NCBI GenBank assembly: GCA_046328035.1
Contig: JAXLXI010000023.1
Coordinates: 15,036 to 79,035 of the forward strand
Length of the DNA stretch: 64,000 bases
Source of the DNA: JBGASG01 sp046328035
GTDB taxonomy: Bacteria; Cyanobacteriota; Vampirovibrionia; Obscuribacterales; Obscuribacteraceae
Direction of reading: 5' to 3'
How positions within the stretch are numbered: the stretch's first letter is position 1; each line of letters opens with the position of its first letter. The notes beneath the pieces were generated by a model. The model worked only from the letters and a program-made list of their open reading frames with translations, ran no database searches and was not told the origin of the DNA. Made by a program: the position numbers and the translations under genes. Positions 18,404-27,615 of the stretch are shown piece by piece.

Positions 18404-18643
18404 ATGGAAGAGAAGGAAGCCTTCGAAAGAGTAAAGAAGGTTGCCGTTGCACAGTTGAACGTGAACGCTGACGAAGTGACCATGGAAGCCAGCTTTACCA
18501 AAGACCTTGGCGCCGACTCACTCGACACCGTCGAACTCGTGATGGCTCTCGAAGAAGAATTCGGAATGGAAATTCCTGATGAAGACGCCGAAAAGATCAC
18601 GACAGTCGGCGAAGCCGTCAAGTACATCTCTCAGCACGTCTAG
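18404..18643 (+). CDS. acpP: Acyl carrier protein
   Basis: A 79-aa acidic helical protein with the phosphopantetheine attachment motif GADSLDTVEL (Ser39). It carries growing acyl chains in fatty acid synthesis. Length and sequence are typical of bacterial AcpP, ending in VGEAVKYISQHV. AGGAGAGG precedes the ATG. fabF follows 112 bp downstream, and fabG is two genes upstream. Confidence 0.95.
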   Translation: MEEKEAFERVKKVAVAQLNVNADEVTMEASFTKDLGADSLDTVELVMALEEEFGMEIPDEDAEKITTVGEAVKYISQHV

Positions 18644-18674
18644 AACGTGGTCTGAAGCATTGATCAAAGTGTTC

Positions 18675-18696
18675 GGGCGAGGCGCAGGTCTCGCCC
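18675..18696 (+). terminator. Hairpin between acpP and fabF
   Basis: A perfect 7-bp stem (GGGCGAG/CTCGCCC) with an 8-nt loop. The T run (18715-18720) lies 18 bases beyond the stem, so this may attenuate rather than end transcription, or be a processing site that lets acpP mRNA outnumber fabF mRNA. Confidence 0.45.
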
Positions 18697-18755
18697 ACAC
18701 GATTGATCAGGTAATTTTTTCGCAGATTCGCTAGTATCCAGAATCGTAGAGACAC

Positions 18756-20009
18756 ATGGCAGAGCGCGTTGTTGTTACAGGTATCGGTGTTCTTTCGTCA
18801 GTAGGTATCGGAAAGGATACTTTCTGGCCGAATCTATTAAATGGTAAGTCCGGCATCCGCACCGTGACACTGCTCAAGCCCGACGAAATGTCGGCTTGCA
18901 AAATTGCCGGCGAGATCACTGAGTTCGATCCGCTGCAATATACGGATGCGAAGTCGGCGAAGCGCCAGGACCGCTTTATTCAGTTTGCGGTGGCGGCAGC
19001 AAAGCTGGCATATGAAGACTCCGGACTGGAAGCGGCGCGAGCCGATCTGAAGCCGGAGCGTTTCGGCGTCGTCATCGGTTCGGCAGCAGGCGGATTGTCC
19101 ACATTCGAGAAGAATTACCGGGCGATGCTCGAGCGCGGTCCGGATCGCGTGTCACCATTTACGGTGCCGATGCTGATCGTTAATATGGCGGCGGGCTGGG
19201 TTTCGATTATCTATAACGCCAAGGGACCGAACTTGTGTTCGGTGACGGCATGCGCCACGTCCGCGCACTCGATAGGCGATGCCTACAACATCATCAAGCG
19301 CGGCGACGCCGATGTGATGTTTGCCGGCGGTTCCGAAGCGCCGATTACTCCTTTGTGCATGGCTGGTTTCGCAGCCGCACGCACGCTCTCGACCCGCAAT
19401 GATGAACCTGAAAAGGCATCGCGTCCCTTCGACAAAGATCGCGACGGTTTCGTTATGGCTGAAGGCGGCGCTGTGCTCATGCTGGAAAACGCCAAGTTCG
19501 CCGCCAAGCGCGGAGCCAAGATTTACGCCGAGGTGGCCGGCTACGGCGCCACAGGCGATGCCTACGACATCGTTGCTCCCTGCGGAGACGGTGAAGGCGC
19601 GGCGCGCTCGATGATGATCGCGCTGGAAGACGGTGGCATGAAACCCACCGACATCAATTACATCAACGCCCACGGCACCTCGACCACGCTGGGCGATCGC
19701 GCCGAAACCGCAGCCATCAAGCGCGTCTTCGGCGACCATGCCGCGAAGGTGCCGGTGTCGTCGACCAAGTCGATGACCGGTCACTTGCTGGGCGCCGCCG
19801 GCGGCATCGAAGCTGCGATTTCGTGCCTGGCTATTGCCGAGCGGGCTGTTCCACCGACGATTAACCTGGATAACCCTGATGAGCTGTGCGACCTCGATTA
19901 TGTGCCGAATACGGCGCGTCGCGATATCGATGTCACAGGCGTCATGTCGAACAGCTTCGGCTTCGGCGGTCACAACGCCAGCCTCGTCTTTAAGAAGTAC
20001 GTGCCGTGA
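18756..20009 (+). CDS. fabF: 3-oxoacyl-ACP synthase II
   Basis: A 417-aa condensing enzyme of fatty acid elongation. The catalytic triad is visible: Cys166 in SVTACATSAHS, His306 in INAHGTSTTLGD and His343 in KSMTGHLLGAAGG, with the C-terminal NSFGFGGHNAS. It matches FabF in length and order. Its TGA overlaps the GTG start of gatA by four bases, so the two are translationally coupled. Confidence 0.95.
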   Translation: MAERVVVTGIGVLSSVGIGKDTFWPNLLNGKSGIRTVTLLKPDEMSACKIAGEITEFDPLQYTDAKSAKRQDRFIQFAVAAAKLAYEDSGLEAARADLKPERFGVVIGSAAGGLSTFEKNYRAMLERGPDRVSPFTVPMLIVNMAAGWVSIIYNAKGPNLCSVTACATSAHSIGDAYNIIKRGDADVMFAGGSEAPITPLCMAGFAAARTLSTRNDEPEKASRPFDKDRDGFVMAEGGAVLMLENAKFAAKRGAKIYAEVAGYGATGDAYDIVAPCGDGEGAARSMMIALEDGGMKPTDINYINAHGTSTTLGDRAETAAIKRVFGDHAAKVPVSSTKSMTGHLLGAAGGIEAAISCLAIAERAVPPTINLDNPDELCDLDYVPNTARRDIDVTGVMSNSFGFGGHNASLVFKKYVP

Positions 20010-21589
20010 GTAGTTCCGGCGACTCTCGCTCGTTAGTCGGGCGCAGCGTCCTCGAACTGCATCGGATGCTGACCAAGAAAGAAGTGAGCGCCGTCGAAAT
20101 CACGAAGGCGCACCTAGATCATATTCGCGCCACCGATGGCGACCTGGCGGCGTTCAACTGCGTTACCGACGAGCTGGCTCTCAAACAAGCAGGCGAGGTA
20201 GACCGCATTTTGTCCTCGGTCAAAGGTGTCGAGTCGTTGCCCGCACTGGCCGGCATTCCGATTGCCTTGAAGGACAACATCTGCGTCCAAGGCTATCCGA
20301 CCACGTGCTCGTCGAAGATATTGGAAAACTTCGTGCCGCCCTACGATGCGACAGTCGCTGAGAAACTTGCTGCGCACGGCGCGATCATCATAGGCAAGAC
20401 GAACTGCGACGAATTTGCGATGGGCTCGTCCACTGAGAACAGCGCTTTCAAAGTAACGCGCAACCCCTGGAATTTGAAGCGCGTCCCCGGCGGCAGCAGC
20501 GGCGGTAGTGCAGCGGCTGTGTCGGCTGGACAGTCGGTGGTTGCGTTAGGGAGCGACACCGGCGGCAGTATCAGGCAACCAGCATCCTTTTGCGGCGTGG
20601 TTGGGATGAAACCGACATACGGCACCGTCTCCCGATTTGGTCTGGTGGCATACGCCTCTTCGTTGGACCAGATTGGGGCATTCGGTCGCACCGTGCGCGA
20701 TACCGCCACCACATTGAGTGTGATCGCCGGACATGACCATCGTGACTCGACTTCGTATCCTGATACCAATGCGGGCGAATACCTGGCGGTGCTCGGCAGA
20801 CCCGGGACCGGTGCCGACGCTGACGCAGACGAGCCTTCGCTACCCGCATCGAAATGCGGCGTCTCCGACGGCAGCCCATTGCGCATCGGGATCATTTCTG
20901 AATTGCTCGGTGAAGGCATCGCTGACGACGTGCGCACAGCCATTCGCGCGGCAGCCGATAAATTTGCTGCGATGGGAGCGCACATTGAAGAAACCAGCAT
21001 GCCGATGCTGAAACATGCGCTGCCCGTCTATTACCTGGTCGCCACTGCGGAAGCGTCCGCTAACCTGGCTCGGTATGACGGCGTCCGCTACGGACACCGG
21101 TCTGCTGATGCACCTGATTTGTTGTCGATGTACTTCAATACGAGACGTGAAGGGTTCGGAGCGGAAGTTAAGAGAAGAATAATCCTGGGCACCTACGCGC
21201 TGTCTTCGGGTTACTACGAAGCCTTTTACGGCAAAGCCCTGCAGGTGCGCCGGCTGATTAAAAACGAGTTCGACCTGGAATTCAAGAAGTTCGATATACT
21301 GCTGTGTCCAACGTCACCCACGGTGGCGTTCGAAGTCGGATCCAAGGTCGACGACCCGTTGCAAATGTACCTGTCCGATATTGCAACGATACCCGCGAAC
21401 CTGTCCGGCATACCCGGAATCTCATTACCCTGTGGTTATGGCGAAGGCGGGCTTCCAATCGGCTTACAGTTATTAGGTGCACCACTCAGTGATGCCATGC
21501 TGCTTAAGGCAGCGCACGCCTTCGAACAGTCCACTGATTTTCACAAGAAAGATCCGCCCGCACTAACTGCGGTATCATCGAAAAAGTAG
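20006..21589 (+). CDS. gatA: Aspartyl/glutamyl-tRNA amidotransferase subunit A
   Basis: A 527-aa amidase-signature protein, the glutaminase subunit of GatCAB, which converts Glu-tRNA(Gln) to Gln-tRNA(Gln). The Ser-cisSer-Lys triad is visible: Lys89 (ALKDNICVQ), cis-Ser164 (PGGSSGGSAAAV) and Ser188 (GSDTGGSIRQPASF). An insertion of about 20 residues around 265-285 (GTGADADADEP) is unusual. No gatB or gatC lies within the window. GTG 20006 overlaps the fabF stop. Confidence 0.92.
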   Translation: MSSSGDSRSLVGRSVLELHRMLTKKEVSAVEITKAHLDHIRATDGDLAAFNCVTDELALKQAGEVDRILSSVKGVESLPALAGIPIALKDNICVQGYPTTCSSKILENFVPPYDATVAEKLAAHGAIIIGKTNCDEFAMGSSTENSAFKVTRNPWNLKRVPGGSSGGSAAAVSAGQSVVALGSDTGGSIRQPASFCGVVGMKPTYGTVSRFGLVAYASSLDQIGAFGRTVRDTATTLSVIAGHDHRDSTSYPDTNAGEYLAVLGRPGTGADADADEPSLPASKCGVSDGSPLRIGIISELLGEGIADDVRTAIRAAADKFAAMGAHIEETSMPMLKHALPVYYLVATAEASANLARYDGVRYGHRSADAPDLLSMYFNTRREGFGAEVKRRIILGTYALSSGYYEAFYGKALQVRRLIKNEFDLEFKKFDILLCPTSPTVAFEVGSKVDDPLQMYLSDIATIPANLSGIPGISLPCGYGEGGLPIGLQLLGAPLSDAMLLKAAHAFEQSTDFHKKDPPALTAVSSKK

Positions 21590-21618
21590 AACAAACGAAA
21601 CCGGAAACGGAGACAACT

Positions 21619-22071
21619 ATGAAATCGACAATCCAATTGCTAGTCGCGTCCGCTATTGCACTGACGTCGATCGCACCAGCATTTGCCGGCCCCAACGATT
21701 TTTTCGGTGGCTCCGCGCCTATCAACGTGGGTAACGCCGGCGCCTCGCCCGGCAACGTCGACCCGGCAGCACCGCCGCCCGGCGCCGCCAGCGCTGCGCA
21801 ACAACTTGGTGCCATGCCTGGTGGCAACCCGGAATTCACCGATGACGAAAAGCGCATGCGCAAGAAATACAAATCCAATATTGCCAGCGCACAAAGACTG
21901 ATTTTGAAGGCTGTTGCGATGGTCAAGTTGGGCGAGAAAACCAACGACCAGAAAGCCGTGAAGAAAGGCAAGATCCTGCAAGAGATCGGCGAACGCCGCT
22001 TAGCTGAATTGAAGGCGAGCAGCCCATTCCCGGAACTCGCTGCTAAGGCCGTGCCGCCGAAACTGCAGTAA
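21619..22071 (+). CDS. Small exported protein
   Basis: A 150-aa protein with a clear signal peptide (STIQLLVASAIALTSIAPAFA) and GGAGA before the ATG. The mature part starts with a Gly/Pro/Ala-rich stretch and ends in a basic helical domain (DDEKRMRKKYKSNIASAQRL). Family not recognised. It follows gatA by 29 bp and converges with the minus-strand TPR gene 18 bp away, with no room for a conventional terminator. Confidence 0.72.
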   Translation: MKSTIQLLVASAIALTSIAPAFAGPNDFFGGSAPINVGNAGASPGNVDPAAPPPGAASAAQQLGAMPGGNPEFTDDEKRMRKKYKSNIASAQRLILKAVAMVKLGEKTNDQKAVKKGKILQEIGERRLAELKASSPFPELAAKAVPPKLQ

Positions 22072-22089
22072 GATTAGACTTCGAGTCGG

Positions 22090-23592
22090 TTAACTCTGGT
22101 CCTGGGTTTGATGTTTTCCGTAGGGCAGATTGCCAGCGGGCGGCAGCGTGTCCAGAATGCTCTTGGTATCTTTGAACTCAATGCTATCATTACCAAATAG
22201 GTCCTTTCTCGTGGATAGAGCTTTTGTAAGAAAGTCGCGCGCTAACTCAATTTGCCCCTTCTTTAAGTAGAGCCGTCCGAGATTGTGTTGAACTAGCGCT
22301 GTGGTGGAATGGTTTTGCCCTAAAGTTCCCTGCGAGACGTCTAGTGCTTCCTTGTAGTATTGTTCGGCAAGGTCAAGTTTATTGAGATTGTCCAGGTACA
22401 AATTTGCAAGACTTTGAGTTGCAAGAACATAGTTTCGATTTTCTGGCCCGAGCGTGGACAAAGTCGTCTTGCGCGCTTCCAGAAGGTGTTGTTCGGACAG
22501 CGGAAGTTGTTGCAACTCCCGCTCAACCATCGCTAGGTTGGCCAGCGCTGCCGCGTAGCGGTAGCTATGCTGTGCTTGTCTGGACTCATCACTGGAAATT
22601 ACAAGTCTGAACAGGTTCGCGCTCTTCGCATTATATGTGTTTCGTTGGTCTCCTCCTGGAATACTCTCAGCAATTCGCGACAGCGCTTTTGCTGCTTCAA
22701 AATGAGCGTCGGACACGATTGGTTCTGAGGAATCGATTTCTGGAATTTCGGAGAGTGACAGATGCGACTCGCTCACAACAGGAGCCGGTTTTCCAGCTTC
22801 TCTTGCTAAGACTTGCAAGGCTGAATCTAATGCATCCCAGTAACGATGCTGCCTGTAGTAAAGCGATGCCTCGCAGACCTGGACTTCCTCGGCTTCATGT
22901 GCCGTAGCTGCTCTATTTGACTTAATTATTTGCTTGGCTTGATCCAAGTAGTGACGTGCCATCGGAAATCGCTCAAGTCCGACGTAGGCGCTTACTCCTT
23001 TCAAATAGGCTCTCGCTGCGGTGACTGAGCCTTCCATGTCAGAGCGATAGCAAAGCGTCAACGCTTGGTTTGCCGCAGCTGCGGACTCCTGAAATTTGCT
23101 AACACCGGACTCTATTTCCGCTAGCGTGATATAAGTTTCTGCGATAAGAGATTTGCTAGCTCCTAAATCCTTTTGCAGTTCTATGGACTCAGTAATTTTG
23201 GCCCGGGCACGATCTTGGTACCCTGCTTGCAGGAGCGCTCGCCCTTGAGTCAGTGTCGCCTCCATCGTTTTTGCCTGAATGAAGTGCTGGAACTCGGGCA
23301 TCTTCCAAACGAAAAGGCTTATCAGAATGAGCGTTAGGCCAAGCCGAGCCCACGGTGGAACAAACCTCGCCAAGCCTGACACATCAAGTTCAACGAATGG
23401 AAAACTTTCCTTCAAATCGAAAGCGATTCCGCATGCTTCAAACAAGTGTGCCTGTGCGTTAGCCGGAGAAGATGCGCGATCTGCGACTGAGTCTGTGTTT
23501 CTTCTGAGCTGAATGTTGTCCAGCCACAGAAGTTGGATTCCTACGAGTAGTGCCATAATCAGCACCGATTCAGCAGCTACAAGTAATTCCAC
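22090..23592 (-). CDS. Membrane TPR protein, last gene of KAP operon
   Basis: A 500-aa protein from GTG 23592 (GGAGG 13 bases upstream). Two hydrophobic segments (about 5-25 and 84-102: LGLTLILISLFVWKM) precede TPR repeats through the rest. The C-terminal repeats (ALANLAMVERELQQLPLSEQ and TALVQHNLGRLYLKKGQIEL) match the TPR_12/kinesin-light-chain type. In conflict systems such repeats often act as sensors or adaptors. It lies 79 bp after the KAP NTPase gene in the same direction. Confidence 0.8.
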   Translation of the reverse strand: MELLVAAESVLIMALLVGIQLLWLDNIQLRRNTDSVADRASSPANAQAHLFEACGIAFDLKESFPFVELDVSGLARFVPPWARLGLTLILISLFVWKMPEFQHFIQAKTMEATLTQGRALLQAGYQDRARAKITESIELQKDLGASKSLIAETYITLAEIESGVSKFQESAAAANQALTLCYRSDMEGSVTAARAYLKGVSAYVGLERFPMARHYLDQAKQIIKSNRAATAHEAEEVQVCEASLYYRQHRYWDALDSALQVLAREAGKPAPVVSESHLSLSEIPEIDSSEPIVSDAHFEAAKALSRIAESIPGGDQRNTYNAKSANLFRLVISSDESRQAQHSYRYAAALANLAMVERELQQLPLSEQHLLEARKTTLSTLGPENRNYVLATQSLANLYLDNLNKLDLAEQYYKEALDVSQGTLGQNHSTTALVQHNLGRLYLKKGQIELARDFLTKALSTRKDLFGNDSIEFKDTKSILDTLPPAGNLPYGKHQTQDQS

Positions 23593-23671
23593 TATTTGTC
23601 TGCGACCTCCATCAGCTCGCTTTTTCTGAACTACCTGTTACCAACGGCGATGGTATCTGACAGGACACCCG

Positions 23672-26173
23672 CTACGCCACCGTTTCCTTGACGCCACCGG
23701 TCAGGCAATCAATTATGTCTCGAGTGGTTAGCGAAAAGTCAGTTCGGTCACCCTTCAATACGCGAAGCAAATCATCATCTAACAACAGCTCGGGAAATTT
23801 TGTTCCTATCAAGCTGGAGCGCGTGTCTTTTGTGAACTTATCAGCCTCTTCGGGCGTGCTTTCCAGAAGTTTAGCCAGGTTTGGCCAGCGGAGTGAAAGG
23901 ATCGTCCAAAGAACCAGAACTTCTGGTTCGACTATCGAGCCGTTCATAACATTTGCCTGGCGCTGAATTGCATAGGCATTGATCAGTCTCTTCATAGACC
24001 GCGGATTGGGCTCCACGAGATGAGCAAACTGATGAAGGCGATGGGCCATTGCCTTTTTAACTTCCTTTTTCTGTAGAGCCTGCGATGCCGCCTCGGCAAT
24101 TGTTTCCGGTGCGGCGCCAGCGCGTTGCATTTCTTTTTGTACTGCTCGCAAATCGCGATCATCCTTAATGTTGCGAATGATGCTGGTGGCATCAAAGGCA
24201 GTCTGACTATCTCCATTCGCAGATACCGTACCTCTCAACAAAGTATCCCAATACCTAGCTCTGGATGCCTCTGTCATGCGAGGTACCGAGGCCGACAACT
24301 GAAATGTCTTCTCGAGAAAAAGGTGACCGAGTGGACGCGAAGGAGTTGCGACATCAGCGAATGGGGCGTAGACATTCTCGAAGCACGAATAGAGCCACCG
24401 TCTGTCTGCGGCGATTACGAACGAAACTCCAGCTCTTCTCATCAAGGTGTGAATCCCTTCGAGAAGTTCGATCGTGTATTCCGCAGAGCAACGGTCCAGG
24501 TCATCGACGAAGATGGCTACCGGGAAGTGAATTTCTGAAATCATAGACTGGAAGTGTTTCGATAGCTCGTCGAGAGGATCTGATGTACCTTCCATGTACT
24601 TCTTCGCGGCGCCGATTGAGGTCGTCCAGATCGAATTCTTGAAGCCTTGGAAGAGACCCAATAAGACGACGAACGCAGCGATAGCCGCATTGATTCCGGA
24701 AAATGCCTTTTGCATGCTCTCGTCTGGTGTGAAAGAGATGCCGTGGAAAGTGATCAAGGTAAAGAAAATCACTGCAGCAACCAGTACGGCGCAAATTTCA
24801 AAGACTGCCGGTTTTAGTCGCCAGCTCCATTCGCATAGCAATAGTCTCCAGCGGTGCTCTTCAGCGAACGAGAGGGGGTCCGCTTGGAGGGCTTTGAGTT
24901 GTCCGTTCGCTTGAGTATAGACTGTCTGGATGAGATGCCACCAGGAGGGCCGAAACCGCTGATGCTGCCACGCGTTAAACTCCACAACTATCCAGGGATC
25001 GCGTGTTTGACCTTGCAAGTTCTGTTTCATCAACGTTAGGATCGTAGACTTTCCAGAGCCCCAATGTCCGTCTAGATGCATAACGAACGATTGGTCCTCT
25101 ACAGGCTTGGGCGCATGTTGTTTCTTGAACCACGCGATTAGCTCATCGAGAGAACCATCCTCCGGCAGAGGGTCTCTCGAAACGTAAAGACGCTGCTCTC
25201 TGGCGCTATTATCTCGAAGAATACTAACAAGGAGGTCGGCAAACGGTTTCCGAGCAAGACTATCACTGTGGCTGCTTGATATTGGATGATCGGATTGAAT
25301 GTAGACAACGTCGTCCTGTTCTCTGACATTCAAAACTCGGTCGAGCTTTCTTCCTTGTTCCGTCAAGAAGGTGTCTATCCGTGGTCGATGCTCAGCGCGC
25401 AGCTTGCTCAGGAACGCATTCGCTTCCAACTGTTCGCGGAGGTTCTCATCTTTCAGAGCCAGACAATAGAGGGCAATTCTGCCGTTTAATCCTTCTGGCG
25501 GCACAACCAGTTGCATCGCCGTCGCCAGCCAGTCAAGAGGGTGCCGCTTCGAGTCTTTTTCGTGATTGACACTCTCCGACTCAAGAACGGATAACGCCTG
25601 CGTGCCGGTATTTCCGCCGTACCGCCCGAAGTAAGTGAGTATAAGTTTGGCGAAGGTAAATGCGGAGATGGCTCGATCGCCAGCTTTTGAGAGTACTGCC
25701 TGCAGTCCGGGACTCATCGGCACATTCTCAGGCGTTTGATGTATCAAGCGCCAAAGCATCTTTCCGTGTTCTGTCAGAGATGACTCAACTTTCTCGCCGG
25801 ACGGCCACAATTTAGCTATGAACTGCTGACCCAAATTGGCTCGCACTGCATCGTCCAGTAGCCAGAGTCCGAGCAAAACGTGCCGAGAATGCAAGCTGTC
25901 GCGCGATACCACGAGTCGTACGTCGGTAAGCCACTGACTTAGTTTTAGCTCAACACCGGTACGGGGCGAGGAGTGTGGTGCTGGTTCCACCGAACTGGCA
26001 TAGTGCTCTCGGAGTTGAAGAATCGCCTTCGCCAGCGTCAATCCAGAAATAGAACCACCGCCGATGGAGCTTTCTATAATTTGCATTGTCCCAGACACGC
26101 GCAAATGTGTTCCGATTGCGCGCGTTAACAGAGACTCTTCCGTTGGATGCGATTCCTTACTTGACGCCTGCAA
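23672..26173 (-). CDS. KAP family P-loop NTPase
   Basis: An 833-aa protein. TTG 26173 is favoured: GGAGG lies nine bases upstream and it overlaps the DUF3616 stop by 17 bp. Walker A is DGHWGSGKSTIL (about 368-379) and Walker B is PVAIFVDDLDRC (551-562). Two membrane segments (about 457-478 and 492-512) sit between them, the hallmark of KAP ATPases, as is EFNAWQHQRFRPSWW after the P-loop. Residues 1-280 hold two similar helical modules (LTLAKAILQLREHY, then WLTDVRLVV; and FTFAKLILTYFGRY, then WLATAMQLVV). Related NTPases occur in phage-defence and conflict systems. Confidence 0.88.
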   Translation of the reverse strand: MQASSKESHPTEESLLTRAIGTHLRVSGTMQIIESSIGGGSISGLTLAKAILQLREHYASSVEPAPHSSPRTGVELKLSQWLTDVRLVVSRDSLHSRHVLLGLWLLDDAVRANLGQQFIAKLWPSGEKVESSLTEHGKMLWRLIHQTPENVPMSPGLQAVLSKAGDRAISAFTFAKLILTYFGRYGGNTGTQALSVLESESVNHEKDSKRHPLDWLATAMQLVVPPEGLNGRIALYCLALKDENLREQLEANAFLSKLRAEHRPRIDTFLTEQGRKLDRVLNVREQDDVVYIQSDHPISSSHSDSLARKPFADLLVSILRDNSAREQRLYVSRDPLPEDGSLDELIAWFKKQHAPKPVEDQSFVMHLDGHWGSGKSTILTLMKQNLQGQTRDPWIVVEFNAWQHQRFRPSWWHLIQTVYTQANGQLKALQADPLSFAEEHRWRLLLCEWSWRLKPAVFEICAVLVAAVIFFTLITFHGISFTPDESMQKAFSGINAAIAAFVVLLGLFQGFKNSIWTTSIGAAKKYMEGTSDPLDELSKHFQSMISEIHFPVAIFVDDLDRCSAEYTIELLEGIHTLMRRAGVSFVIAADRRWLYSCFENVYAPFADVATPSRPLGHLFLEKTFQLSASVPRMTEASRARYWDTLLRGTVSANGDSQTAFDATSIIRNIKDDRDLRAVQKEMQRAGAAPETIAEAASQALQKKEVKKAMAHRLHQFAHLVEPNPRSMKRLINAYAIQRQANVMNGSIVEPEVLVLWTILSLRWPNLAKLLESTPEEADKFTKDTRSSLIGTKFPELLLDDDLLRVLKGDRTDFSLTTRDIIDCLTGGVKETVA

Positions 26174-27137
26174 CTTCGCGATCCTCCGTGGCTAGGAGTT
26201 CTTGCTCGAGCGGCAGATCGATCCACAGGCTGCGGAAGTATTGCTCCTTCTTAGGCGTCTTCTTGTCTTTGAAGTTGTCGCCGTCGTCGCTGAGGAGTTG
26301 GAAACCCTGGCGTCCTGGATAAGTCACTACGGCCTCCGTGTTTAACTCGACCGCCGGCATCGAACGGAATTCGCGTGGCTGCGATTTGGGTTTTCCGTTC
26401 CAAAGGAAATACTGCGCATCCCTGTCCTTGCCGAAGGAGCCAGCGCAAATCAGATAATGTGCAACCGACTCAAGATAATCCATCGAACGCACTCCGCGTC
26501 CGCCCAGGTCCAATCGGATTGGATCTCCGATTGCTGCTCGATCACCATACAGCACCATTTGCAGTGGATTCAGAATGGGAGCCAACAGAGCGATGTCATC
26601 CGGTACTGGGTTCCGGAACCCAACCAACAACGCATCACCCCAGTTAGTGAGTCCTTCGATCGAAAGGGCGCCAGGCTCTTTCGGTGAGAGTTCTTTGCGG
26701 ACATCGAGACCCAGGTCCTCTTGCATTAAATCTCGGTAGCCGGAGTGTTGCAGTAGATCGAACACCAAATTCGTGTAACTTTGCCCGACTTGGCGGACCT
26801 TTGGATAGACTTTCTTGGTTTCGATGTTGGTGGCAAACAGCTGGTGGCGGTTGCGTGCCAACGCACCATCCTTGTCCCGACTGTGCGAGCCGATCCAATA
26901 AGTCACGCCACCAAGCGTTGCAGATCCTTCAACGTCGGACTCTTTACCTCCATCTTCGAGATCTAGGAAGAGCGAGAAGTCATAGGTCGCGAGCGGCTCA
27001 CCTGAGTCGAAGGCGTCATACAGCATGAACATGTTTTTCTCGTCGGTAACGACCAGAAATTTGTCCTCTCCTATCGCCACCGCTGATGAGGCATCTGCCA
27101 TTCCCGAATGTTTTTGTTCTTCCATATGTTTTGCCAT
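26157..27137 (-). CDS. DUF3616 protein
   Basis: A 326-aa protein from ATG 27137 (GAGG seven bases upstream). The sequence fits DUF3616 (PF12275): SSAVAIGEDKFLVVTDEKN, then KESDVEGSATLGGVTYWIGS, SHSRDKDGALARNRHQLFAT, and LSIEGLTNWGDALLVGFRNP. These are probably beta-propeller blades. No catalytic function is known to me. It is coupled to the KAP NTPase downstream and may be a sensor or scaffold for it. Confidence 0.82.
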   Translation of the reverse strand: MAKHMEEQKHSGMADASSAVAIGEDKFLVVTDEKNMFMLYDAFDSGEPLATYDFSLFLDLEDGGKESDVEGSATLGGVTYWIGSHSRDKDGALARNRHQLFATNIETKKVYPKVRQVGQSYTNLVFDLLQHSGYRDLMQEDLGLDVRKELSPKEPGALSIEGLTNWGDALLVGFRNPVPDDIALLAPILNPLQMVLYGDRAAIGDPIRLDLGGRGVRSMDYLESVAHYLICAGSFGKDRDAQYFLWNGKPKSQPREFRSMPAVELNTEAVVTYPGRQGFQLLSDDGDNFKDKKTPKKEQYFRSLWIDLPLEQELLATEDREVAGVK

Positions 27138-27202
27138 TTGCCTGCCTCGCGAAGATGAATACTGAAGGAGCCGACTAAAAACGTGCGACTGCCGAGCGGA
27201 GC

Positions 27203-27574
27203 TCATTCAACCGTTAGCTCGATCGCGCCCTTGTTGTTCCAGAACGCCAGCGGCACGTCGTTGGGGGTGCAATGCAGTGTGCCAGTGGTCGAGGGGGTGT
27301 ATTCGAAGTGCTCACCAATTTCGAAAACCTCCTTTCCCACCTTTCCCAATAGACAAAACCAGCGATCACCCGTGTCGAGTGGACGAAGCATCTCAACCGC
27401 TCGGAAAAACTTATGTTTCCATGGATCTATCTGATCGAGAGTCCACCCTTCTGGTCCGCACTCGATGTCGGCATCATTCCAGGTCCCGGTTGCTTTCAAA
27501 GTGTAGGTCTTGTGTGCCTGAAGCTCGATGCCTGTATCGAACCACCATTCGCTGGATGAAACTGTTGAATGCAT
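27203..27574 (-). CDS. Small beta-rich lectin-like protein
   Basis: A 123-aa protein from ATG 27574 (GAGG before it). The pattern FDTGIELQAHKTYTLKATG, then TWNDADIECGPEGW and GAIELTVE at the end, resembles the galactose-binding PA-IL/LecA fold (jelly-roll opening with a ligand loop rich in Asp and Gly). The match is by eye. No signal peptide. It sits 41 bp after the lipase-like gene and 65 bp before DUF3616. Sugar binding is an inference. Confidence 0.6.
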   Translation of the reverse strand: MHSTVSSSEWWFDTGIELQAHKTYTLKATGTWNDADIECGPEGWTLDQIDPWKHKFFRAVEMLRPLDTGDRWFCLLGKVGKEVFEIGEHFEYTPSTTGTLHCTPNDVPLAFWNNKGAIELTVE

Positions 27575-27615
27575 TTCCGCGCCTCATCGGGGAAGAAGAG
27601 TTTGCAGCCAGGGTG

